From positions 158,669,597 to 158,733,596 of the forward strand of contig NC_035437.2 in assembly GCF_002127325.2 (NCBI RefSeq): a stretch of DNA of 64,000 nucleotides, given 5' to 3'. Positions 1-10,756 of this stretch are shown here, in pieces. The notes below the pieces were generated by a model that did not search any database, was not told the origin of the DNA, and worked only from the letters and a program-made list of their open reading frames with translations. The translations under genes were made by a program, and so were the position numbers. This DNA comes from Helianthus annuus (lineage: Eukaryota; Streptophyta; Magnoliopsida; Asterales; Asteraceae). The first letter of the stretch is position 1. Each line of letters starts with the position of its first letter.

Positions 1-720
1 TTGTGGGAGGGCGAAAAGGCTACAAGTTTTTCAAAGTTACAAGCTGCTACGAGTTTTTTGACATGGAAATCACTTTTCAATGTGTCAACTGCAGCTTACA
101 ACTTTAACATTTCCATGATTAATGCAATGTTGCCCGAAAATAATAAACTTCCAAAAAGCTTTTATGATACGAAGAAGAGTTTGGAACCATTGAGTCTTCC
201 ATACGAGAGAATTGATGTTTGCAAAAACCATTGCATGATATTCTATAAGCAAGACAAGGCATTGACACATTGTAAATATTGTAAGGAATCTCGTTACAAA
301 AGTGTCTTGAATAAGGTACCTAATTTGGTGATGTGGTACATGCCAATTGGTCCTAGACTTAAAAGGTTATATATGTCTACAAAAACGGCCAAAGATATGA
401 CTTGGCACCATGACCACAAAACAAAAGAGGGTAGCATGGCACATCCTAGTGACGGCATGGCTTGGAAGCATTTTGACTCGGAGAATCCTGACTTTGCAAA
501 AGAGATTCGCAATGTTCGTCTTGGGTTATGCACTGACGGTTTCAATCCAAATAACTCTAACTCAATTCCTTACTCATTGTGGCCCGTCTTTCTTACAATC
601 TATAACTTACCCCCGTGGATGAGTATGAAAGACTCGTTTATTGAAGTAAGTTTGATTATTCCGGGTGGAAAGAGTCCAGGTCAAAACATAATAACATTTT
701 TTTGTGAATGTAGGTTATAA
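1..720 (+). pseudogene. CACTA transposase (tnp2 family), truncated, left-arm copy
   Basis: The frame is open from base 1 to the stop at 718-720 and matches the middle of a plant tnp2-type transposase (Transposase_21). It includes the stretch with LPYERIDVCKNHCMIFY and CKYCKESRYK, a zinc-ribbon-like pair of Cys pairs, and RLGLCTDGFNP. After GKSPGQN the homology stops and the frame runs into what looks like intron sequence ending in a splice acceptor (TAG at 711-713). The following family segment, including the catalytic core and DUF4218, is missing. The N-terminus lies outside the window and can be read in the mirror copy at 10750-11943. Not functional as a transposase. Confidence 0.85.
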
Positions 721-1442
721 ATGCTCCAAATAAGGAGCATTTGAGAGACCTAGCCCAAGGCCCTCTAACTTATGTTAAGTCACACAAGGGCTATTTTGTT
801 AATGGTTACAAATTTCACACGAAAACAGCATACGATGGTCGGGTGACACAAAATAGTGGTGTGTGTGTCAAAGGCGCTTCGTACAATGAACATGAAAATG
901 ATTACTATGGATTATTAGATGAGATCTTAGAGTTGGAATATCATAGCACCATAGGACGTTGTGTGGTTGTTTTGTTCAAATGTACCTGGTTTGATCCTGT
1001 GAGGGGGGTAAGGGTAGACCCTAAAACTCATATGGTTGATGTTAAACCTACGGCTACAGGATGTGTTGATGACCCCTTTATCTTAGCCTCGCAAGCACAA
1101 CAAGTGTATTATACTTCTTATCCTTCAAAATCAAAAGAACTAAAAGGCTGGTTAGCCGTTGTAAAGACTACCCCAAGGGGAGTTTACGAACTCGACCAAG
1201 ATGTTAGTGAAATAGAGGATGATGATGTGGATATGGAGCCTTTCTTTCAAGAGAATGAAAGAATAGAATGCACGGTAATGGATGATCTTCTCCCTATTTC
1301 TCTTGTACATGAGGATGGAAGGTTGGAAGAAGTGGAGGATACGGATGGCGATAATGATGAAAAAGTTGAGTTTGAAGCCACAACTTTAGCTGACGAGGAT
1401 TTCCACATCTTGCTTAATTTTGACGATGAAGATTTAGAGTGA
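714..1442 (+). pseudogene. CACTA transposase C-terminal part (DUF4216), left-arm copy
   Basis: Starting after a likely splice acceptor, the frame reads through NAPNKEHLRDLAQGPL and then KGYFVNGYKFHTK, the usual start of the DUF4216 region found at the C-terminus of plant tnp2 transposases. It continues through CTWFDPVRGVRVD and ASQAQQVYYTSYPS to an acidic tail (DDEDLE) and stop. It belongs to the same gene as the frame at 1-720, but the exons between them have been deleted. The mirror copy lies at 10028-10756. Confidence 0.85.
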
Positions 1443-3670
1443 CGGGTTTGTTTGTTATATACAATGGTTAGTTTGTTTTTATATACAATGGCCAGAATTA
1501 TTTATTTAAATACATGACCAGTTTATGTGGTCTCTAGTTGTATGATATCATAATGACTTTACTCATTTAAATACAGGCACAGGTTCATGCGTCTACCCTT
1601 CGTCGTCATCGTCGTCATCTTCCCCATCATCACCTACACCGGCAATAAGCAAAACGCCTCGTCTACTGCACTTTCATGCAATTTATTAATTCTGACTTTG
1701 GTTTAATTTCGACCTTTGTTGCTGAAATTTGGTTTAATTTGGTATATTATAGTTTCTACACTTTCATGCAATTTATTTTATAATTCCTGCAAATGGGTCA
1801 AAGGCTGCAGAAATGCCTGTTTTGGCTGCAAGTTTGTTTAATGGATCAGTTTTGTAATTGTCATCTAGGCTGCAAGTTTTTTAATGGGTCAGTTTAATCG
1901 TCAAACGGGTCACTTGACTGCAAGTTTGTTTAATGGGTTAGTTTTTGAATGGGTCAGTTTAATCGTCAAACGGGTCACTTGACTGCAAGTTTTTTGGCTG
2001 CAAGTTTGCAAGTCACAATCATCATCTGGGTCAGATTGTTATGGCTGTAGGTTTCGGCAAATAGTCCTATTCTACCTTGTTATTACTAAGCAGTCTTGTT
2101 GCATGATAGTGCCAATATGATTTAATCACTATATTCCAATATTGGTTACTTTTCATTATTGATTGATCACGTTGCAGTGAGTGTGTGTGTATATTGCTGC
2201 TATAGCCAATCAACGTAGGCTGGTAGATGAATTACATAAAATCTTAAGACCATGTGTAGTGCGGCTTTTTTTTTTAAAAAAATTCAAAAAAGAAAAAACG
2301 CCTAATAACGCCGAAGACCCATTACATGGGGCGTTTTTTGGCGATTTTTTTGAAAAAAAAATTCCCTTGGCGTGTTTTAAACGACGCCCTCAACATATGT
2401 ACTGACATGACGGAAAACGCCCTCAACATATGTACTGATCTTAGGTTTTTTAAAGGATATGGTAAGTACCCAACTACCCATCATCAATGCACATGGTTGC
2501 TGGATTTTGGGAACATGAAAATTTTACACGAACCCGAACCCGACCCGAACCCGAAAATCGTACCATACGTGTGAACCCGAACACGACCCGAAGTTTCATG
2601 GGTTGACCCGAACACGACCCGTTTAACCCGAATTTTTAATTTTTTTTTCTGAAATTTATATATTAAAATTACAATTTACTTAAAAGTCACAAATGCTAAT
2701 AATAATATCATATTTAAATTATAAAATCTATGTTAACCTAAACGGGTTTGCGGGTTCAACCTGAAACTGACCCGAACCTGTTTAGACTAAACCTAAACCC
2801 GCGAATTTCGTGTTAGGTTCGTATCGGGTTTTCGGGTCGTGTCAGAAATTCACACCCCTACACATGGTTGCAATGGATTTAAATAAGCCTCGTTTTTTGC
2901 TATTTAATTTATAACGTTTGGTTTGTCATAATATTTTTCTATTACTATTGATTATGGTTACTGAGTCACTAAGGTGGATGTGGCATCAAGGCTCTTGGAT
3001 CAGAATTGTTAACGAGGAACACATGGGTATTAAAATCTTATATTGATTTCCTTTATACTTTTATATAGTCGAGTCAGTGTTGAAGTAATCGTTAGTCGCT
3101 AGTCGGGCGGTGGGATGGGGACTAGCGATTAATCGGGATTAATTTTGATTAATCGGGGATAATCGGTAATTAATCTGCATCTACTCGTAATTTTTACAAC
3201 CATGAGTCGAGTTATAATAAACATATTATAGTTAAGAATGAGTGTGTGTATACATATACTTATTTAAAACTTTATTAATGTTAATGAGGTGTGTAATATC
3301 GTATAGTTCCTTCTAAGTTAGAATACTGAAATGCTTTAAAATATAAATATTCCCTTTAAAATTTTCATATCCCACAATCTCTTTAAAATATAATAAATAA
3401 TCCCTTTAAAATTTCATATCCCGCTCCTAATTCCCCCAATCTCTCTTTCTCAAAACCTAAAACAGACTCTGCCCTAGATAGGCGAATGGGCGATTCCCCA
3501 ATCGTTCCTCCGCATCACCGAAGATTCACCTAGATCGACGACTCCTTAATCGTTCCTCTAACCAATTTCTGTCACACTTTTGCTGGTACATCGAATTTGT
3601 TCTCGATTTCACGTCATTTCACGGATCTGAGGTATTTGAAGGTTAATTTGATTCTATTTTTTGTAGTATC
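1443..3670. other. Non-coding interior of the CACTA left arm
   Basis: Intergenic space between the tnp2-type and tnpA-like genes. 1780-2040 holds degenerate repeats of the pattern GGGTCAGTTTAATCGTCAAA with GCTGCAAGTTT. 2240-2450 is a low-complexity GGCGTTTTTT block. 2501-2860 is a secondary insertion. 3420-3600, with TCTCTCTTTCTC and a run of CCCTAG/CGATTCC, looks like the promoter and 5' leader of the tnpA-like gene. The mirror image is at 7801-10027. Confidence 0.6.
2501..2860. repeat. 360-bp GACCCGAA-rich insertion (left-arm copy)
   Basis: The block is rich in ACCCGAACC and CGGGTTCG motifs, begins near TGGATTTTGGG and ends CACCCCTA. It is bounded by an 11-bp direct repeat, CACATGGTTGC, at 2490-2500 and 2861-2871, which I read as a target duplication. 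The same insertion is in the other arm (8611-8970), so it entered before the arms were duplicated. The class is not certain: no clear terminal inverted repeat is seen. Confidence 0.6.
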
Positions 3671-4581
3671 ATGGCACGTAGTACAGCAGATGCCGGCAGA
3701 TGTCGTGGTTTTGTGGCAGGAGGCGGCAGAGGGCAAGGTGTGGTCTCTTATTCTCCCTAATTTTGCCCTAATTTCTTCGAATTTGTATCAGCTTTGCATT
3801 TGCTGTGGATTTATTATTTTGTTAAGAATAAGAAATGGTCGTGTTATACATTATTATTATTATTTCGTTAGGTTTACTGTGTTTGTTGATTGATGTTATC
3901 TATGGAGTGAAATTAGGACAACTAGGGTTTGTATTGCAGTTACGATGTACATGATTGTGTTGAATTGGTATTGGTTTAATGTTAGGCTAAATTTGTTTTA
4001 TACCTAGGGTTTATTGAAGGCTTGTTTTATAATCTGTGGTTGGGAAGCTCAGCATACAGAGCTTTAAATTAGTGATAATGAAGTTACAGTTTGCTGATAT
4101 TGTTGTGCATTTTAGTGTGAGTTTATTCGGAACCTGAGAAGATTGTGTGTGAGTGTGTCATGGTATGCTGGTTCTAGTGGTCCAGATGTTCATGGCTTCG
4201 TTTCTGGTGTGTTCTTTTGATCTTTTCTCGGGGTTAAAATCTGATCAGGTCTGATGAATTCTAGTTAATATTTATATTGAAAGTTGTTCTAGTTTATATT
4301 TAATATTGGCTGAATATGAAATCAATCGTTAATTTTCAGAATACTGATAATTGACTTATTATAAAATACGAAGAAGAGGATGTTGGTTATATACTAAACG
4401 AACCAGAGTGATAGTATTTTTTTAATTGGTTTTGTAGAAAATGTCTGTCATTGATCAGCAGCATGAACCGTGCTGTTATGTATTATGCTATATAATAGCC
4501 AATATGGTCATCAATCTTAAACTAGTACTTTTATGTAATCGTTTGTGGCAGGAGGTGGCAGGGGGAAAGGTGTGGTCATTG

Positions 4582-4638
4582 AAGAGAACATGGCAGCAAC
4601 AAGAGAACTGGGCAACAACAAGAGAACATGGCAGCAAC
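4582..4638 (+). repeat. Three tandem 19-bp units related to the FCA KRTGQQQ codons
   Basis: Units at 4582-4600, 4601-4619 and 4620-4638: AAGAGAACATGGCAGCAAC, then a variant with CTGGGCAACAAC, then the first form again. The downstream FCA-like exon has AAGAGAACAGGGCAGCAAC at 5009-5027, one base different from the first unit. The mirror copy is at 6833-6889. The units sit in a putative exon before a GT donor. Confidence 0.75.
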
Positions 4639-4719
4639 AAGGTATATAAACGTGTAATTAGATTTTATCATAAGTATGTTAGTTATGAGCTTTATTCTTG
4701 TTAATCGTTAATTGATGGA

Positions 4720-5029
4720 ATGTGTAACCCAATGCGGCAAATGATGAAATTGATAAACTTCACAGATCAATATGGTCGAGGCAGTTTTGCTAAGAAAAAA
4801 CTATCTGGAGGCAGTGTTACCAAACTTTCTGTTAGTTCTGTTCCAAAGACCGTCACTAAAGAGGATGTAAATTTTTCATATTTAAGTTCTTTTTTTATTT
4901 GTTTTCTGTTAGTTATCATGCAAATTCTTAATTTTTTATTTGTTTTCTGTTAGATCCAGCATGCTTTTGAAGAACATGGACAAGTTGAGGTTGCTTTGGT
5001 CAAAAATAAGAGAACAGGGCAGCAACAAG
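4720..5029 (+). pseudogene. Captured fragment resembling the first RRM of FCA (flowering-time RNA-binding protein)
   Basis: Two exons with an intron between them. The first ends GSFAKKKLSGGSVTKLSV with SSVPKTVTKED (to 4866). The second, 4954-5029, reads IQHAFEEHGQVEVALVKN then KRTGQQQ. This follows FCA RRM1, whose known pattern is KLFVGSVP..T.E....FE.HG.V.EVALIKDKRTGQQQG. The break after the Glu-Asp pair is at a sensible splice donor (GTAAAT) and acceptor (TAG), so the piece was taken as genomic DNA with its intron. RNP2 is degraded and the second half of the RRM is absent, so RNA binding is unlikely. Family identification is from memory of the motif, not a search. Confidence 0.7.
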
Positions 5030-5690
5030 GTATGTTGACACATGTCAATATCTTTTTAGGTTAGCGCAGGAATCTGAAACTATAGTTGATCCATTTATTT
5101 ATTGTAGATATCATGGGACGTACTACGACAAATATCAGCAAAGGTCGTGGCCAAGGTGTTGATCGAAGTAGTGGTGAGCAAGGTCGTAGTCAAGGAAGTG
5201 TTCTAGGTAGTAGTGATACCGTTGGACTAAAGTCAAATCAGCAGCATACTTTGATGTCTTCTCCCATTGAGGAGGGTAGTGATGGTGATGATGTGTCTTC
5301 GTGTCGTGTTGCTTCTACAAAGCGGGGAGGCTCTTCCCAAGTCCAAGTACCCGAACCAGTGAACCGTGAGTGGATCTATATTATAGATGGAGAGTAAGTA
5401 CACATACATTAATATTGTTCCTTTATGTGGATATAAAAATGATACTAATGTGGTTTTCATTTATTGCTTCCATTTTATAGATTTAGCAATCAAATAACGG
5501 CTACGCGGATTATTGGAGTAAACCTAAAGGGTATGTGGTCCGGTCCATGGAAAAGTTGGAAAGATGTTCCTAATGAGGACAAAAAGCGGTTGTTTGAACG
5601 ATTCCATGTGTGTACTTAAACAGATCTATGTAACTTATTAAACCATTTGTATGTTTCTTAAAAATTTTCTTTTATTGTAGTGTTATTTTC

Positions 5691-5780
5691 AGTGGGAGGA
5701 GAAATGGAATGGTGAAATATATAGTTGCTGGGAGCAGTGCATTGCTGGTAAAATTCCGGATTTGTTGTGTAGGGCGAAAA
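5691..5780. other. Single-copy spacer at the centre of the foldback
   Basis: These 90 bp do not pair with anything in the arms. They continue the last tnpA-like exon of the left arm: the frame reads on from an FQWEEKWNGE-like segment to RAKRK and a stop just inside the right arm. The spacer therefore marks where an original single element was cut and the inverted copy joined. Confidence 0.8.
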
Positions 5781-7800
5781 GAAAATAACACTACAATAAA
5801 AGAAAATTTTTAAGAAACATACAAATGGTTTAATAAGTTACATAGATCTGTTTAAGTACACACATGGAATCGTTCAAACAACCGCTTTTTGTCCTCATTA
5901 GGAACATCTTTCCAACTTTTCCATGGACCGGACCACATACCCTTTAGGTTTACTCCAATAATCCGCGTAGCCGTTATTTGATTGCTAAATCTATAAAATG
6001 GAAGCAATAAATGAAAACCACATTAGTATCATTTTTATATCCACATAAAGGAACAATATTAATGTATGTGTACTTACTCTCCATCTATAATATAGATCCA
6101 CTCACGGTTCACTGGTTCGGGTACTTGGACTTGGGAAGAGCCTCCCCGCTTTGTAGAAGCAACACGACACGAAGACACATCATCACCATCACTACCCTCC
6201 TCAATGGGAGAAGACATCAAAGTATGCTGCTGATTTGACTTTAGTCCAACGGTATCACTACTACCTAGAACACTTCCTTGACTACGACCTTGCTCACCAC
6301 TACTTCGATCAACACCTTGGCCACGACCTTTGCTGATATTTGTCGTAGTACGTCCCATGATATCTACAATAAATAAATGGATCAACTATAGTTTCAGATT
6401 CCTGCGCTAACCTAAAAAGATATTGACATGTGTCAACATACCTTGTTGCTGCCCTGTTCTCTTATTTTTGACCAAAGCAACCTCAACTTGTCCATGTTCT
6501 TCAAAAGCATGCTGGATCTAACAGAAAACAAATAAAAAATTAAGAATTTGCATGATAACTAACAGAAAACAAATAAAAAAAGAACTTAAATATGAAAAAT
6601 TTACATCCTCTTTAGTGACGGTCTTTGGAACAGAACTAACAGAAAGTTTGGTAACACTGCCTCCAGATAGTTTTTTCTTAGCAAAACTGCCTCGACCATA
6701 TTGATCTGTGAAGTTTATCAATTTCATCATTTGCCGCATTGGGTTACACATTCCATCAATTAACGATTAACAAGAATAAAGCTCATAACTAACATACTTA
6801 TGATAAAATCTAATTACACGTTTATATACCTTGTTGCTGCCATGTTCTCTTGTTGTTGCCCAGTTCTCTTGTTGCTGCCATGTTCTCTTCAATGACCACA
6901 CCTTTCCCCCTGCCACCTCCTGCCACAAACGATTACATAAAAGTACTAGTTTAAGATTGATGACCATATTGGCTATTATATAGCATAATACATAACAGCA
7001 CGGTTCATGCTGCTGATCAATGACAGACATTTTCTACAAAACCAATTAAAAAAATACTATCACTCTGGTTCGTTTAGTATATAACCAACATCCTCTTCTT
7101 CGTATTTTATAATAAGTCAATTATCAGTATTCTGAAAATTAACGATTGATTTCATATTCAGCCAATATTAAATATAAACTAGAACAACTTTCAATATAAA
7201 TATTAACTAGAATTCATCAGACCTGATCAGATTTTAACCCCGAGAAAAGATCAAAAGAACACACCAGAAACGAAGCCATGAACATCTGGACCACTAGAAC
7301 CAGCATACCATGACACACTCACACACAATCTTCTCAGGTTCCGAATAAACTCACACTAAAATGCACAACAATATCAGCAAACTGTAACTTCATTATCACT
7401 AATTTAAAGCTCTGTATGCTGAGCTTCCCAACCACAGATTATAAAACAAGCCTTCAATAAACCCTAGGTATAAAACAAATTTAGCCTAACATTAAACCAA
7501 TACCAATTCAACACAATCATGTACATCGTAACTGCAATACAAACCCTAGTTGTCCTAATTTCACTCCATAGATAACATCAATCAACAAACACAGTAAACC
7601 TAACGAAATAATAATAATAATGTATAACACGACCATTTCTTATTCTTAACAAAATAATAAATCCACAGCAAATGCAAAGCTGATACAAATTCGAAGAAAT
7701 TAGGGCAAAATTAGGGAGAATAAGAGACCACACCTTGCCCTCTGCCGCCTCCTGCCACAAAACCACGACATCTGCCGGCATCTGCTGTACTACGTGCCAT
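5781..7800 (-). pseudogene. tnpA-like gene, mirror copy, right arm
   Basis: Exact mirror of the gene at 3671-5790, on the opposite strand and convergent with it. Transcripts from the two copies would run head to head through the 90-bp spacer and into the antisense of the other copy. Nothing distinguishes this copy in coding potential from the left one. Confidence 0.65.
6442..6751 (-). pseudogene. Captured FCA-like RRM fragment, mirror copy
   Basis: Reverse-complement copy of 4720-5029. Because both copies are in one locus in inverted orientation, a read-through transcript would place this fragment in the stem of a hairpin RNA. Confidence 0.7.
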
Positions 7801-8610
7801 GATACTACAAAAAATAGAATCAAATTAACCTTCAAATACCTCAGATCCGTGAAATGACGTGAAATCGAGAACAAATTCGATGTACCAGCAAAAGTGTGAC
7901 AGAAATTGGTTAGAGGAACGATTAAGGAGTCGTCGATCTAGGTGAATCTTCGGTGATGCGGAGGAACGATTGGGGAATCGCCCATTCGCCTATCTAGGGC
8001 AGAGTCTGTTTTAGGTTTTGAGAAAGAGAGATTGGGGGAATTAGGAGCGGGATATGAAATTTTAAAGGGATTATTTATTATATTTTAAAGAGATTGTGGG
8101 ATATGAAAATTTTAAAGGGAATATTTATATTTTAAAGCATTTCAGTATTCTAACTTAGAAGGAACTATACGATATTACACACCTCATTAACATTAATAAA
8201 GTTTTAAATAAGTATATGTATACACACACTCATTCTTAACTATAATATGTTTATTATAACTCGACTCATGGTTGTAAAAATTACGAGTAGATGCAGATTA
8301 ATTACCGATTATCCCCGATTAATCAAAATTAATCCCGATTAATCGCTAGTCCCCATCCCACCGCCCGACTAGCGACTAACGATTACTTCAACACTGACTC
8401 GACTATATAAAAGTATAAAGGAAATCAATATAAGATTTTAATACCCATGTGTTCCTCGTTAACAATTCTGATCCAAGAGCCTTGATGCCACATCCACCTT
8501 AGTGACTCAGTAACCATAATCAATAGTAATAGAAAAATATTATGACAAACCAAACGTTATAAATTAAATAGCAAAAAACGAGGCTTATTTAAATCCATTG
8601 CAACCATGTG

Positions 8611-8970
8611 TAGGGGTGTGAATTTCTGACACGACCCGAAAACCCGATACGAACCTAACACGAAATTCGCGGGTTTAGGTTTAGTCTAAACAGGTTCGGG
8701 TCAGTTTCAGGTTGAACCCGCAAACCCGTTTAGGTTAACATAGATTTTATAATTTAAATATGATATTATTATTAGCATTTGTGACTTTTAAGTAAATTGT
8801 AATTTTAATATATAAATTTCAGAAAAAAAAATTAAAAATTCGGGTTAAACGGGTCGTGTTCGGGTCAACCCATGAAACTTCGGGTCGTGTTCGGGTTCAC
8901 ACGTATGGTACGATTTTCGGGTTCGGGTCGGGTTCGGGTTCGTGTAAAATTTTCATGTTCCCAAAATCCA
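8611..8970. repeat. 360-bp GACCCGAA-rich insertion (right-arm copy)
   Basis: Mirror copy of the insertion at 2501-2860, with the same 11-bp flanking repeat in reverse complement (GCAACCATGTG) on both sides. Confidence 0.6.
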
Positions 8971-10027
8971 GCAACCATGTGCATTGATGATGGGTAGTTG
9001 GGTACTTACCATATCCTTTAAAAAACCTAAGATCAGTACATATGTTGAGGGCGTTTTCCGTCATGTCAGTACATATGTTGAGGGCGTCGTTTAAAACACG
9101 CCAAGGGAATTTTTTTTTCAAAAAAATCGCCAAAAAACGCCCCATGTAATGGGTCTTCGGCGTTATTAGGCGTTTTTTCTTTTTTGAATTTTTTTAAAAA
9201 AAAAGCCGCACTACACATGGTCTTAAGATTTTATGTAATTCATCTACCAGCCTACGTTGATTGGCTATAGCAGCAATATACACACACACTCACTGCAACG
9301 TGATCAATCAATAATGAAAAGTAACCAATATTGGAATATAGTGATTAAATCATATTGGCACTATCATGCAACAAGACTGCTTAGTAATAACAAGGTAGAA
9401 TAGGACTATTTGCCGAAACCTACAGCCATAACAATCTGACCCAGATGATGATTGTGACTTGCAAACTTGCAGCCAAAAAACTTGCAGTCAAGTGACCCGT
9501 TTGACGATTAAACTGACCCATTCAAAAACTAACCCATTAAACAAACTTGCAGTCAAGTGACCCGTTTGACGATTAAACTGACCCATTAAAAAACTTGCAG
9601 CCTAGATGACAATTACAAAACTGATCCATTAAACAAACTTGCAGCCAAAACAGGCATTTCTGCAGCCTTTGACCCATTTGCAGGAATTATAAAATAAATT
9701 GCATGAAAGTGTAGAAACTATAATATACCAAATTAAACCAAATTTCAGCAACAAAGGTCGAAATTAAACCAAAGTCAGAATTAATAAATTGCATGAAAGT
9801 GCAGTAGACGAGGCGTTTTGCTTATTGCCGGTGTAGGTGATGATGGGGAAGATGACGACGATGACGACGAAGGGTAGACGCATGAACCTGTGCCTGTATT
9901 TAAATGAGTAAAGTCATTATGATATCATACAACTAGAGACCACATAAACTGGTCATGTATTTAAATAAATAATTCTGGCCATTGTATATAAAAACAAACT
10001 AACCATTGTATATAACAAACAAACCCG

Positions 10028-10756
10028 TCACTCTAAATCTTCATCGTCAAAATTAAGCAAGATGTGGAAATCCTCGTCAGCTAAAGTTGTGGCTTCAAAC
10101 TCAACTTTTTCATCATTATCGCCATCCGTATCCTCCACTTCTTCCAACCTTCCATCCTCATGTACAAGAGAAATAGGGAGAAGATCATCCATTACCGTGC
10201 ATTCTATTCTTTCATTCTCTTGAAAGAAAGGCTCCATATCCACATCATCATCCTCTATTTCACTAACATCTTGGTCGAGTTCGTAAACTCCCCTTGGGGT
10301 AGTCTTTACAACGGCTAACCAGCCTTTTAGTTCTTTTGATTTTGAAGGATAAGAAGTATAATACACTTGTTGTGCTTGCGAGGCTAAGATAAAGGGGTCA
10401 TCAACACATCCTGTAGCCGTAGGTTTAACATCAACCATATGAGTTTTAGGGTCTACCCTTACCCCCCTCACAGGATCAAACCAGGTACATTTGAACAAAA
10501 CAACCACACAACGTCCTATGGTGCTATGATATTCCAACTCTAAGATCTCATCTAATAATCCATAGTAATCATTTTCATGTTCATTGTACGAAGCGCCTTT
10601 GACACACACACCACTATTTTGTGTCACCCGACCATCGTATGCTGTTTTCGTGTGAAATTTGTAACCATTAACAAAATAGCCCTTGTGTGACTTAACATAA
10701 GTTAGAGGGCCTTGGGCTAGGTCTCTCAAATGCTCCTTATTTGGAGCATTTATAAC
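10028..10756 (-). pseudogene. CACTA transposase C-terminal part (DUF4216), right-arm copy
   Basis: Mirror of 714-1442 with identical protein. It reads on the minus strand directly after the truncated tnp2 frame at 10750-11943, with the deleted exons missing here as well, so the deletion predates the foldback duplication. Confidence 0.85.

Larger units (their letters stand above)
1..5690 (+). repeat. Left arm of the giant inverted repeat
   Basis: Position x pairs with 11470-x up to about base 1450 and with 11471-x after about base 2300. The one-base shift comes from a T-run near 2265 (10 T here, 9 in the other arm). The only substitution I found is at 615 (G here; the partner base 10855 implies T). 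The arm continues beyond base 1. Identity this high means the duplication is very recent or kept identical by gene conversion. Confidence 0.93.
3671..5790 (+). pseudogene. tnpA-like transposase gene (Transposase_24 type), multi-exon, chimeric and truncated, left arm
   Basis: Spliced exons are seen rather than one frame. An ATG at 3671 opens a Gly/Arg-rich exon (GFVAGGGRGQGVV). A diverged copy of that exon is near 4545. Two exons resembling FCA follow (4720-5029). An ATG at 5113 opens MGRTTTNISKGRGQG..., a Ser/Gly-rich exon ending at 5395. Exons at about 5481-5609 (NLKGMWSGPWKSWKDVP) and from about 5682 (FQWEEKWNGEIYSCWEQC) carry the conserved Trp-rich pattern of plant En/Spm accessory proteins. 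The frame crosses the spacer and stops in the first bases of the other arm, so the usual coiled-coil C-terminus is missing. The role in intact elements is binding the subterminal repeats. Confidence 0.65.

Noticed and set aside
719..742. Perfect hairpin AATGCTCC-AAATAA-GGAGCATT, a possible terminator or target
   Set aside because: It lies in the coding frame NAPNKEH of the transposase, is only 8 bp, and fits chance within conserved coding DNA.
2181..2574. Frames over the GGCGTTTTTT and ACCCGAA blocks, with a mirror at 8897-9145
   Set aside because: Low-complexity and repeat-derived; they cross the boundary of a secondary insertion.
5400..6100. Two separate CACTA insertions in opposite orientation as the cause of the foldback
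   Set aside because: There is no terminal repeat or target duplication at the centre. The 90-bp spacer continues the left copy's exon, so one rearranged element fits better.
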